A DNA stretch of 64,000 nucleotides from Vitellaria paradoxa (lineage: Eukaryota; Streptophyta; Magnoliopsida; Ericales; Sapotaceae), in NCBI GenBank assembly GCA_019916065.1, contig CM034243.1, positions 28,856,147 through 28,920,146 on the forward strand, in the 5' to 3' direction. A model generated the notes under the pieces. That model was not told the DNA's origin, searched no databases, and was given only the letters and a program-made list of their open reading frames with translations. The stretch's first letter is position 1. Every line of letters starts with the position of its first letter. The position numbers and the translations under genes were made by a program. Shown here piece after piece: positions 11,433 through 22,260 of this stretch.

Positions 11433-11692
11433 GTCCCGAAAGAGATAGTTGAGTTGGTTCAGATAGCGGGGTTAAAGGACCTGGATCTAATAGGTCTCGG
11501 GTTCGACTCCTCTTCGGACATAGTTCTTCCTCTAATTATAGAGGGCCATCTAACAGTCTTCTCGGTTGAGCCGGTCAACCAGGACTTGCCTAGGTTGGTT
11601 TATCCTTTGTGATTCTTTGCTGACTAGGGTCACAGAGCGAGTTTCACCCAGTGCACACTCTTACGGTAACAGCTGCGAATTTCCTCATACCA
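11433..11692 (+). mobile_element. tRNA-derived SINE with a perfect 18-bp target-site duplication
   Basis: The identical 18-mer GAAGTTATTTGTCGACTT flanks the insert at 11415-11432 and 11693-11710. Inside are an A box (TAGTTGAGTTG) and a B box (GGTTCGACTCC), a body of about 260 bp, and an end 'gcgaatttcctcatacca' without a poly(A) tail. It is the same family as the inverted copy at 14882-15145. The perfect TSD points to a fairly recent insertion, although the body differs a good deal from the other copy. Confidence 0.9.
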
Positions 11693-11710
11693 GAAGTTAT
11701 TTGTCGACTT

Positions 11711-11969
11711 TCGTTTGATAATGCCTCGATGCGAGTTTGTTCATACTCTGTTTGAAAGTATTTATTCATTATTATTATTATTATTTTTTAATTATCTGGA
11801 TACTTAATTTTTTTTAATGATTAAATTTATTTTTTACATTTTAAATTTCTTTTTTAATCATTTAGGAACACAGATATTAAATTAACAAAAAAAAAAATCA
11901 ATAGTTAACTAACTTTATTTCCTTCTCAAAGACCAAAAAAAGAAAAAAGGAAGGGTTAGAGAGAGCTAT
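11711..11969. other. AT-rich stretch, nothing recognised
   Basis: Contains a short ATT-type run near 11768-11790 only. Confidence 0.5.
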
Positions 11970-12156
11970 GGTGCATTTACACTTTATCAGTTAAAGTGTG
12001 AAGTATCAACCGTCAAAATTTTTTCTCTAAATGATCTAATGGTTCTAGTTAATTTAATTAAAATAAAAGCTAACCATTAATCATTTGAGAAAAAAATTTG
12101 ATGGCTGATATTATTGTATACTACAACTGTTGAAGTGTAAATATACTAGTACTCCT
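11970..12156. mobile_element. Foldback MITE of about 187 bp
   Basis: Almost the whole element is an imperfect inverted repeat. 'atttacacttt' near the left end pairs with 'aagtgtaaat' near the right end, and 'caaaattttttctc..atgatc' pairs with 'gat..atttgagaaaaaaatttg'. The transcript would form a long hairpin. TSD length could not be fixed. Confidence 0.65.
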
Positions 12157-13169
12157 CTAACCCAAAAAATACTAGCCTTTCTAGTAGTTAGCGAATAGTC
12201 AATTACAAATAAAATTATTTTTTTTTTCACAAACTAAGCATCAAATTAACAGGTGTTTGAAAGACAAAAAGTTAGAAAAAAATTAGATGCATCAGTCATT
12301 TCTTTGCCTCAAACTTTTTCACATTACCCATTTGAACATGGTCTCATTTACCTGTTCGAATGGTTCTACTTAGAAAAATTATCAAAACGTTAATAGAAGT
12401 TAACAAAAGTTAATAAAAATTAACAAAAATTTATAGAAGTTGATAAAAAGTTATAAAATTTAGAGTGCTAAGATAAATGCAGGAAAGCTAATAATGGACA
12501 AACGCTGGTAAAATTAGTCTATATTTTTTATCTTCTAAATGCCCCCTAAAAGTAAATTTTAATTTTGGTAGTTGCGTTTGGAGTTCTAAAAAAAATCATA
12601 AAAAATCAAATGATAATATAAAAATAATACGTGACAAAATTTAATTGGAGAAAGTTAATCAAAATTAGAATTTTAAGATATTTTTAGAATTATTTAAACT
12701 TAAGACGCCAAATCAAATTTGAGACTTAAGCAGTTCAGCAAAAAAATTTGCGAGTAGATTTGAAAAATATTTTAATAATTTTTATTTCATTTTGCATTTA
12801 TAAACATTGTCTAATTATATATAAAATTTTAAATTTTGTCTATTATAAAAGAAGGCATCCCATTGTATATTAATCCCATATTAATCAATTACATATAATT
12901 TTTAAGTTTTGCTTCTTATAAAGAGAGTTTATCAACTTAATAGATGTCTAGTTATTGAGCAATAAAAATTATTATTATGGATCTAATGTAATGAATAATT
13001 TTATTAATAAAAAATAAATCATTTAAAAATAACTTGTCTCTAAATTTTATAAACTAAAAATAACTATTAAGTCTCTATAATTTTAAAAATTTATTTAACT
13101 CAAGATAACTCAACAAAAACTTGAGCCAAATAAGCTAAACTTCGGCTCATCTCAATCACTTTATTCTTT
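12157..13169. other. AT-rich intergenic DNA
   Basis: No gene. 12240-12530 holds repeated 'gttaacaaaagttaataaaaatt' words (a decayed element related to 10660-10940). The rest is AT-rich simple DNA. Confidence 0.4.
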
Positions 13170-13187
13170 AAGAATTATCTCAATATT

Positions 13188-13362
13188 GCCCCCAAGGCAT
13201 AGCTCAGCTGATCAACGGGCGGGCGTTAAGACTTTCGCATGCTCGCTCGAGGAGTGGCGAGTGTTCAAAACCGGGGCCAGTCGAGGCATATCCTGCAATT
13301 TATCTCCTCTGCAGGAATTAAGGGGCCGAGCTACAGGGGTGTCCGCGAGAGGGCGTTACCCC
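13188..13362 (+). mobile_element. tRNA-derived SINE, about 175 bp
   Basis: Flanked by 18-bp copies AAGAATTATCTCAATATT (13170-13187) and AAGAATTATCTCGATATT (13363-13380), one mismatch. The A box is TAGCTCAGCTG and the B box GTTCAAAAC. GC-rich compared with its surroundings. It differs from the other SINEs in the window. Short plus-strand frames across it are chance. Confidence 0.85.
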
Positions 13363-13380
13363 AAGAATTATCTCGATATT

Positions 13381-14863
13381 TAGCCTCAACCATTCATAGT
13401 TTGCTCATTATACATACATACAATATATATATATATATATATATATACACCCATAGATTTATATATGTTAATGCTGCGAGCGCAAGTTCAGGAAACAAAA
13501 GTGGCTTTCTTTCATCTACAACTTAATTGTTAAGTTTTCTCTATTATTTGTAATTTTGTTAATTTAATAAAAGATACCCAAAAATATTTTCTTACTGTAA
13601 AAATCTTCTAAATGTACCAATCACATTGACGTGAAATAAGAACCACAACTTACGCGTACGGAGTCTTCTGTGGTGTTTGAAGTTAAAAATGTTAATATAA
13701 ATTTGTATAAATTGCAGTTCCTAATTCTTACAGTAATTAAAAATTTAAATTTTATAAAAATTCTTAAAATTTGTAGAATTCTAAACACACCCTTTAATTG
13801 AAAAAAAAAAAAGACCAGTTGAAAAAATATCTATTAATGGATCAATTAAGACGATATTTGGCGCACAACTCTCAAATATAAATTTTTTTCTAACTCTATT
13901 CATTTAATATAAAATTAATTTTTATTAATTTTATATAATTTTTATCAATATTCTTGAACTTTTTCTAACTTTCACCAATGTTCTTCAATTTTCTCTAACT
14001 TTTACAAAATTTCCTCAAACACTTAACCCCTAAATAAAAATACATACATATATATATATATATATACACACACATACGGGCAGTTATAATTATTTTGTTG
14101 TTCGCTTTTGAATTTTAATTTTAAAATTTTACCTCCAAAAATTCAGGTTACACATTATTTAATTTAAAATATAAAAAAACAATAAAATGACACGAGATAT
14201 TTTCTTCCATCGTTTGGAATAAATTACTTGTGATATTTCATGGGTTTGTGAAAATAGGAAAATGAAAATGAAAATAAAAATTAGAAAAATTTTTTTATTT
14301 TTATTTATACTGAGAAAATTCTTTTATTAAAACTCTCAATTTACGTCGAAGGTCAGTGTAAAAACTTTTATAAAATCTGAGGGGATTAATTAAATTTTAT
14401 TATTAATATTTATAAGCACTAACAAAATGTTGATAAATTAGAGAGCCCCATGCATTCGATCCATTCATTTTGTAAATGATTTTTCATTTTTAAAGTTCCT
14501 TAATTGGATGGGGAAGAAATAAAATGTTGGAGAAAAAAATAGAATAAATTTTACTTTGAACTTTATTTGGCAATTTATTTCATAACTTGATTTTTTTTAA
14601 TTAGTTGCAATGTCACCTTAAATGATAAATTTATTCCTAAAATTTGAATAATTAAAAGTGAAAATATATAGATAAAATAATCAGCCAAAAAAAGATTTTA
14701 CAACTCAGTAAAAGGCTAAAATTTTTAATTTGTTAGTAAAAAAAAAAAAAAAAATCCCTGAAATGAAATTTTAAATAAAACTAAGGAAGCTGAAGCTAAA
14801 ATCCCTCCCCCCCAAAATTCAATTTAAAGTAAATTTGTAATCTTATAAATCTATGTCTCGTCT
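13381..14863. other. AT-rich DNA with microsatellites and small inverted-repeat remnants
   Basis: (AT)n tracts at 13423-13446 and 14049-14066. A possible MITE at 13672-13795 begins 'ggtgtttgaagttaaa' and ends 'gaattctaaacacacc'. A poly(A) run lies at about 14739-14755. No gene. Confidence 0.4.
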
Positions 14864-14881
14864 TTAGTCCAAGCGTATCTT

Positions 14882-15145
14882 CTGGGGTTAGGGAGAAACC
14901 CGCAGCCGCTACCCATGGGTGCGCACTGGGTAAAGCTCGCCCCGTGGCCCTAGCCAGCAAAGAACCACGAGGAGGTAAACCAGCCTAGGCAAACCCTGGC
15001 TGACCGGCTCAGCCGGGAAGGCCGTTGAAGATCGCCTCCACATTAAGAGGAAAGACCGCCCCCCGAAGGAGTCGAACTCGAGACCTCACGTGGCTCGATC
15101 TCTACGGCCCCGACCCTTGATCAACCTGACTACCCCTTTCGGGGC
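14882..15145 (-). mobile_element. tRNA-derived SINE, second copy of the 11.4 kb family, inverted
   Basis: Read on the minus strand it starts CCCCGAAAGGGGTAGTCAG, has a B box GAGTTCGACTCC, and follows the 11433-11692 element through 'gagccggtca.ccagg', 'ttgcctagg.tggttta' and 'cagtgc.cac'. The TSD is TTAGTCCAAGCGTATCTT (14864-14881) and TTAGTCCAAGCATATCTT (15146-15163), one mismatch. It keeps many more CpG-like positions than the 11.4 kb copy, so it may be younger or closer to a different source. Confidence 0.9.
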
Positions 15146-15163
15146 TTAGTCCAAGCATATCTT

Positions 15164-16346
15164 GCTTTTGGACGGTTCGGCTTGAGCATTAAAACCTGGC
15201 TTGATGTGCTTAAATCTATCAATTAAAATTAAATCTAGCTATCATTTATAATTTTTATTACCTTTAGCATAAGTTCTTTGTCCTCTTTTTTTTTTTTCTT
15301 TTTTTTTTAATTTTTATCATTTCCAAAATTTTGATATATCAGACATTTATTAAAGTATTGATAATCTCTTCCTAAAGTTTCGAGTGGACAACAAATACAA
15401 ACATTATATTAGTAGTGCATATTTAAATGTAAAAACAATATATGCCATAACTTTTGAAGTCTTTAAGCATAGAATATAAAATATTTTTGAAAATCCTTGA
15501 AACATAATCTTACCATTAGATTATAGAGAGACAGAGGTATATCGGATAGTTTCATTTTATCGATATACTTCTCAAATGAATCCAATATTTATTAAAAAAA
15601 CAGAAAAGAGAAAAATATTCAAAATCGTTCCGCACGTTTGATTTGTAATAAAAAATTCAAAGAAAAAAGTTTAAAATTTAAAAAATTTTAAATGATTAAA
15701 ATAAAAAATTAGTTTATTAATAAATATTTATTAATTTTTATATTTTTTTAATTTACTCAACTAAAATTATGCATTTAAAATTTTATACTTAAATTTTTTT
15801 CCTTCCATTTTTTTCTCTCGAAATCTCCAATCTAACTAAATACCCCCCCTTGTCCTTGGAAGGATTCCAAAAGGCCTACTAATAAGTGACAAGCATAAGA
15901 GCAAAACAAAACGCATTGACGAGTAATACAGTTTTCATATCTGAAAATTGTCCCCATAGAGCTTCATTTCCGCATATAATTATTGTATGCAACTTTCCGC
16001 ACAAATAAAGTTTATAATAATTATATACATACGGTTTTTCAAAATAGTCATATCACAAATTAAGATCCAATAACTAAGATCTAACGGTTAAAAGTTATTT
16101 AAATTTTTATTTTTTAAATTTTCGCTCAATTCTTATTATTTTAGTGAACCCTACTAACATTTATCTTAATTAAATTTCAAATTCAATAATTTTAATAAAT
16201 TCCACTAACATTTATCTCAACTAAATTTTACTGGGAGATCATATGCAAATTAAATAACTATCAATTGAAATTTTGACTTCATCACCAATTTCCAATTAAT
16301 GATTTCAAACTTTCAGCAACTTAAGCACATTATCTCCTTACAAGCT
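15164..16346. other. AT-rich intergenic DNA, no gene
   Basis: A partial duplication 'ctaacatttatctta/caa..aattt' occurs at 16150-16180 and 16203-16230. Otherwise nothing recognised. Confidence 0.4.
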
Positions 16347-16354
16347 CCAAGAAC

Positions 16355-16786
16355 TAAGGGTGGAAACAAACTGAGTTGCTTGCGAGCTACTTGAGCTCGG
16401 CTCGAACTCAATTCATGACTAAAACGAGTTCGAACCAAACTTGATTTTTGGCTCGTTTTGGATTCGAGCTCGAGTTTAAAGAAACTCAGCTCGAAAGCTC
16501 GTGAGTAGGCTCGTTAGAATAATATATATTTTAATATATTTATATTTTAATAATATTTTTATTTTTTTTTAAATATATTATTTTTTAAATTAAAACGACG
16601 TCGTTTTAGTTTAATCGAGCTGCTCGCGAGCCGAGCTCGAGTCGAAATTCTTCTTTATCCAGCCGAACTTGAATTCATATAAAAATTCGAATCGAGCTCG
16701 ACCTTGATCTCGAGCTTACTATAAAAAGCTCGAGTTGAGCTCGAGCATGTTAAAAATTGGCTTGGCTTGGCTCGATAAGACCCTTA
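16355..16786. mobile_element. Non-autonomous hAT-like element
   Basis: Termini TAAGGGT and ACCCTTA are flanked by an 8-bp TSD, CCAAGAAC (16347-16354) and CCAGGAAC (16787-16794), one mismatch. The 8-bp duplication is diagnostic of the hAT superfamily. The 432-bp interior is built from 'gagctcgagc', 'ggctcgaa' and similar words on both strands and has the palindrome AAAACGACGTCGTTTT at 16592-16607. No transposase, so it would depend on an autonomous relative. Confidence 0.8.
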
Positions 16787-16794
16787 CCAGGAAC

Positions 16795-17337
16795 ATCGAC
16801 GAGCCATGGAACTGATCACGCCTAATGCGTGCTCTTGGTCTTGTTAATTATCCGAACTTTTAAGAACCATGAAAATATTCTTGGTCTTGTTAATTACCCA
16901 AATTTTTAAGATTCTCAGATACTGTACAAACGTAATTATACATACAAAACACAAATTCAAGTCTTAGATTCTAAAATTAAGATAAAGCAGTAAAGGATAT
17001 TGGGGAGGATCCCATGCTCTTGACGTAGAACCACGATGGAACCCTACCTAATGGAAGATAAGACTTGTGTATTTTGATCTCTTTTATGCACAGACGTTGG
17101 AATCCATCTCTTTTATGGATTCAGATGCATGGCTTATATACTCAAATGCAGTAGTCTTTGGTATCGAGATTTGCTGTCCGTATCTGGATTCTTAGCTATC
17201 CGGACACATGGTTGATGTATCCGGCTACCACTTCACCAAGTTGGAATATCCTTTTTCCAGAATGCATTCGGATACTTCCCCCATTTATCCGGATACATAT
17301 CTTTACAGTAGATTTTTTTTTTTCTTGACTTGTTTAT
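16795..17337. other. Unassigned DNA with TCCGGATA/TCCGGACA words
   Basis: Several 'atccggata', 'tatccggaca' and 'tccggcta' words lie between 17170 and 17300. The same kind of word is frequent at 52420-52700. Both may be decayed pieces of one LTR-type repeat. No open frame of note. Confidence 0.35.
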
Positions 17338-18108
17338 AGGCTATTTGATAACACTGTCATTTTTCTGTTTGTATTTATATATTTATGTTTTCTGCAGTCA
17401 TTTTCGTTTTCTAAATGAAAACTACAACTGCGTTTGAAAATAGAATTTTGTTTATAATTACTAATTTTTTATTTTCATAAAATATTAAATTTTATTAGTT
17501 TTTTTAAAAATTAATTGAATTTAATAAATATATTTTATATTAATTTAATTTAATTATATTATATATTAAAAACAATTGAATAAAATATAAATATTATATC
17601 ATTTAATCCAATAAATACAAAATATATTAATTATAATATAATTATATTATTTACTAAAAATAATTGAATAAAATACATTTCAAAATAATTTAAATAATTT
17701 AATTATCATATTTATTAAAAATAATTTAATAAAATATAATTCATATTAAATAAATTAATTAAATTAAATTAATTATTAAATTAAATTAAATAATTTAATT
17801 ATAATATTTTTTTATTAAAAATAATTTTAGTTTAATAAAATATTTGAATGAAATAATTTATTTTAATATGATGTAACAAAAATAGATAAAGTATTAGAAT
17901 TGACAAAATGTTTGTAGTAGAAAAAGAAACATAGTGAAAATATATTTTTTTCTGTTTATATTTTTTCTGTTTAAGTTTTCATTTTTTTGGAAACAAAAAA
18001 ACGTAAATAGATTTAACAAACATGTTTCTATTGCCAATTTACAAAATTTTAAAAACATAAACTATAAACAGAGTATAAAAACGTTACCAAATGAGACTTT
18101 AATAGTTA
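17338..18108. mobile_element. AT-rich inverted-repeat element, family of 31675-32490
   Basis: Left end 'ggctatttgataacac' and right end 'aaaaacgttaccaaatgag' are inverted relatives (ATTTGRTAACRYT core). The interior is extremely AT-rich with repeated 'taatttaattaaat' words. The same ends and interior recur at 31675-32490, so this is a dispersed non-autonomous DNA element. The TSD could not be fixed. Confidence 0.6.
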
Positions 18109-18812
18109 GTTTTATATACAATTAGCATCAACAGAGGCATTCTATTAACAGCGATCGAACCAAGAATTTAATAAGGAGGTAACCAACTTTTATAAATTTT
18201 AATATTTTTTTCATAATTTCAAAAACACAATATTAAAATTAGATAATTTATTTGAATTTTCAACAAGTAATATAAATTAATAATTAAATATTTAATCATT
18301 CGTAGATAAAACAATTACGAGAATTCATCATTCAATTACATTTCAAAACATCATTAATATGATCTACAAATCAAAGAATGTGGAAGGAGATATTGAATGT
18401 ATGAAATATAATTTTAACAAGACTAGAAATACGATTTATCGAAATGTTATGACTAAGAGAATTTTAATACTGATTACTTTTGTCATCTTTAATTAAAAAA
18501 TGAGATATTGAGAATATATACTCGACAGTATAGTTGCACACACCGAAAAAAAAAAAAAGGAATTGGGTACCTATTTATCTATACATTCAATAGCATAATT
18601 GCACAAAAAAATAAAAAAGAAAAAGAAAAAAAAAGAAATAAACAAACAATTAGTACATCTGTTAATTAAGAGAACTTAAAGGCAAATGAGTTAATTGAAA
18701 AATGTCAAACAAAAAAGTATATCAAGCATTCAAACTTTCTGTCAATTTTGAGTTTCAACTTCAATGAAAGTGGAACTTATATAGAGTTTAGAGTTTCCGT
18801 TTCAATGCCCTC

Positions 18813-18843
<31 letters not shown>

Positions 18844-18939
18844 CTCTAACTGAAGAAAACCCTAACTTTTGCTTTTGCTTTCTGTTAATGTACAATCTCA
18901 AAAACTTATCTTAAAAATTATTTAATTGATTAGGATAGA
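18109..18939. other. AT-rich DNA with an (AG)n microsatellite
   Basis: (AG)n at 18817-18843; A-rich runs at 18547-18640. No gene. Confidence 0.5.
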
Positions 18940-19302
18940 TTATTAATGGCCCAACTCAAAAATTTAAATGGGGTTTTTGGAAGCCGGTCACTATTTATGT
19001 ACTTATAATGATTTAAGTCATACCAAAAAAACTTACTTGTGAATAAGTCACACTTGCAACAAAAAGACAAAAAAGGACATCACGCGTTTTTCACCACATT
19101 TCAGAACTGCCAGTTTTATCCGAAAATAGTGCACACTTTACTCATAACTTCCGTGACTTTCCATCTTCTTTATAAAGCAAGTAAAACTGATTTTTGGAAA
19201 CAAAATCAAAACTGTTTGAGAAAAACCTAATTTCATGACTTTCCATCTTCTTTACAAAACAAGCAAAACTGATTTTTGGAAACAAAATCAAAACTATTTA
19301 GG

Positions 19303-19498
19303 AAAACAGTACCACATAATAAAACAATACCGCATAAAAAACAGTACCACATAATAAAACATTATCGCATAAAAACAGTATCGCATAAAAAACAGTACCA
19401 CATAATAAAACAGTACCGCATAAAAATAGTACCACATAATAAAACAGTGCCGCATAATAAACAGTACCGCATAATAAACAGTACCTCATTAAAACAGC
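19303..19498. repeat. Short tandem array of an ACAGTACCGCATAATAAA-type unit
   Basis: About nine to ten variants of an 18-20 bp unit 'aaacagtaccgcataata'. The unit is the reverse complement of the GCGGTACTGT motif of the neighbouring 146-bp satellite, so both arrays derive from one motif. Open frames on both strands here are repeat artefacts. Confidence 0.85.
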
Positions 19499-19499
19499 A

Positions 19500-20480
19500 C
19501 CATTCTTTGCATGATATAGTTATGCGGTACTATTTTGAACGAGCATGCATCCTAAAAAAAAAAGTACCGCAGACATGTGTACTGTCACATATGCGGTACT
19601 GTCGGTCATTCGTTTGATATGTGAACTATTTTTGTGTTTAAATGTGATGTTTGCATGATAGAGTCATGCGATACTGTTTTTGAACGAGCATGCATCCTAA
19701 AAAAAACAGTATCGCAGACATGTGGTACTGTCACACATGCGGTACTGTCGGTCATATTCGTTGATATGTGAACTATTTTGTGTTTACATGTGATGTTTGC
19801 ATGATAGAGTCATGCGGTACTGTTTTTGAACGAGCAATACATCCTAAAAAAAACAGTACCGCAGACATGTGGTACTGTCACACATGCGGTACTGTCGGTC
19901 ATGTCGTTTGATAAGTGAACTATTTTTGTGTTTAAATGTGATGTTTGCATGATAGAGTCATGCGGTACTGTTTTTGAACGAGCATGCATCCTAAAAAAAA
20001 CAGTACCACAGACATGTGGTACTGTCACACATGCGGTACTGTCGGTCATTCGTTTGATAAGTGAACTATTTTTGTGTTTACATGTGATGTTTGCATGAAA
20101 GAGTCATGCGGTACTGTTTTTGAACGAGCATGCATCCTAAAAAAACAGTACCGCAGACATGTGGTACTGTCACACATGCGGTACTGTCGGTCATTCGTTT
20201 GATATGTGAACTATTTTTGTGTTTACATGTGATGTTTGCATGATAGAGTCATGCGGTATTATTTTTGAACGAGCATGCATCCTAAAAAAAACAGTACCGC
20301 AGACATGTTGTACTGTCACACATGCGGTACTGTTGGTCATTCGTTTGATAAGTGAACTATTTTTGTGTTTACATGTGATGTTTGCTCTGTTTAAATGTGA
20401 TGTTTGCATGAAAGAGTCATACGGTACTGTTTTTGAATGAGTATGCATCCTAAAAAAAAGCAGTATCGCAGTCATGTGTT
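19500..20480. repeat. 146-bp satellite array, seven units
   Basis: The landmark GAACGAGCATGCATCC (small variants) occurs at 19537, 19682, 19828, 19976, 20122, 20267 and 20435. Spacings are 145, 146, 148, 146, 145 and 168 bp. Each unit carries 'catgcggtactgttttt', its near complement 'aaaacagtaccgcagacatg', and a third GCGGTACTGT, so each can form a hairpin. The last unit is longer because of a local 'gtgatgtttgc' duplication. Open frames across it are by-products. Confidence 0.92.
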
Positions 20481-21168
20481 TAAATATGTAATCTAGATCC
20501 GTATATATTACTTCGACCGACGTTAATCTCACAGCATAAACTCGCGTAATCCGTGTGTATTCCTTCTATATAATCCTTTAACTAGATTTTTATCTCACTA
20601 TATCTTCACGCGATTTATAAGGAATGAAACAAAAACGGAAAACGTGATTCTCGGTTCCATAATTTTCGGTAACTTCTTCTCAATTAATTATAGAAAAGGG
20701 CATTTAAGTCATATTATAAATTATATTTAAAACAAACCCGTGGGACCCACTCAAAAGTATGACTTAAATACAAAACTTTTCACATTAATGTGACTTAAAA
20801 GCAACACTTTTTTTTTGGTGTGAATAATAGCTTTAAAAGATTACCAAGTATGACTTGGATACAATTTTCCGAATTTAAATCCTCTATTTTATTAATGGCC
20901 AAACTCAAAAATTATGATTTAAGAGCCCGATTGGGGTATTATTTTAGAAGGTTGGCCCACATTAATGTGATGTTTATGGAGGGAGATAACTTTTGACTTG
21001 ATTTGGATGTTTTATAGATAAGAGATGGTGAATGATGAAAAAATAGTCAAATGACTCTTTTGCCCTTGTGGTATCCCAAACTTGATTACTTATTAAATTA
21101 AATATTAAATTACAAAACTCACTCCATTTAATTATTTTTGGACAATTTGAAGTTATATTATTTATATC

Positions 21169-21898
21169 TAGGGATGGCCATCTCGGCCGACCCGTTCATA
21201 CCCTACTTGATCCCTGCCCCAAACGGGTAGAGGATTCGGGGATTTTTTGGGAATCAGGTAGGGTATGGGGGCATTTTTTAAAAAAATTTGGAGATCGGGT
21301 AGGGTACGAGTATGAGCCTTTCCCCGCCCCGCCCCGTACCCTACCCTACCCGTTCCTCGAACCTCCCCATATTCTTGTGTATGTATATATTTAATTTTTT
21401 TAGTATATTTGTTACTACAGATTTCTCAGTAAGGTAGGGAATTATGATTTTGAGTTTCTTTATCTATTAATTTCCTATTAAATTACTTTGTTTTCTAATT
21501 TACAAAGAAACTATAAATTGAGATAAACCAATTGTGAATGTTTCTTTATTTACTTTTCCTATCTTGAACCATGGAACTATTAATATGGTAGGAAAATAAA
21601 AACATAATAAGTACTTTCTAAATATGTATATATGGTATTTTTTGATTTTTTAAATATGCATTAGGATTCTGCTCTATTTTTTTATAAGTCATATTTTAAA
21701 ATTTTTGTATTTTTATATTTTTTTTCAATTCAGGTACCCGTTTCCCATGAGGATCCTCATTCCCTGTTTGGGTCGGGAATGGGTGGTAAAAATAAATCCC
21801 CAGTGGGGATCGAGTAGGGTATGAGGATCGATTTTAGTTTAGCAATCGGGTATGGGGATACGTGTACCCGTCCCTTACCCGCCCCATGCCCATCCCTA
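21169..21898. mobile_element. Non-autonomous hAT-like element, 730 bp
   Basis: Inverted ends TAGGGATGGCCAT and ATGCCCATCCCTA are flanked by an 8-bp TSD, TTTATATC (21161-21168) and TTTATTTC (21899-21906), one mismatch. The subterminal parts are GC-rich ('ccccgccccgccccgtaccc', 'cgggtagggta') around an AT-rich centre. No transposase. Fits hAT by TSD length. Confidence 0.85.
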
Positions 21899-22103
21899 TT
21901 TATTTCATTGAAAATTTAATTTTTTATAAATTTATTTAAACAATTTTTTTAATATGTACTTTTGAATGGTTGGTTATTATCTAATTTTATTTTAATTATG
22001 TTTATTTTGACTTGTTGGCCTATCTATTATTTTTTTACTAGTATTATATTTATTTTGATCAAATTAATGAGAGCTAAAAATACTAAAACAATCATCATTT
22101 CCC

Positions 22104-22150
22104 CCGGATAAATTTTCGGCTAGGGTTGAGGCCGCCCAAAATTTATCCGG
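22104..22150. repeat. Perfect 13-bp inverted repeat (hairpin)
   Basis: CCGGATAAATTTT (22104-22116) and AAAATTTATCCGG (22138-22150) are exact complements around a 21-base loop, in a GC-richer island (22100-22260). The surrounding 20.9-22.3 kb shows weak inverted ends ('gcccgattggggta' near 20930, 'tgcacccaaacgggac' near 22260), so the hairpin may lie inside an old element that the hAT-like insertion split. Confidence 0.6.
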
Positions 22151-22260
22151 AAGAGACCGCACGCGAAAGAAGGCGAAGACCCAGGAAGGAGGGGAAGTGA
22201 TTGCCAAACCATGGCAATGAGTGGGACCCTCCAGTAAAACTTTTGAAGGTTAGCTTTTCC

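Larger units (their letters stand above)
18940..20913. repeat. Block bounded by 25-bp direct repeats and containing a 146-bp satellite
   Basis: A 25-bp word starting TTATTAATGGCC occurs at 18940-18964 and 20889-20913 with one mismatch. Between them the subterminal parts carry 'aagtcatac' and 'gtgacttaaa' words in opposite orientation (about 19014-19050 and 20710-20870), and the centre is the tandem array listed separately. The block may be a single composite element, with the 25-mers as an unusually long target duplication or as pieces of a larger repeat. Its class is not identified. Confidence 0.5.

Noticed and set aside
19303..20480. CRISPR-like regular repeats
   Set aside because: Units are contiguous tandem repeats without unique spacers, in a plant nuclear context.
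19276..20532. Open frames of 60-113 codons on both strands
   Set aside because: They follow the satellite and short tandem units, and the translations are periodic.
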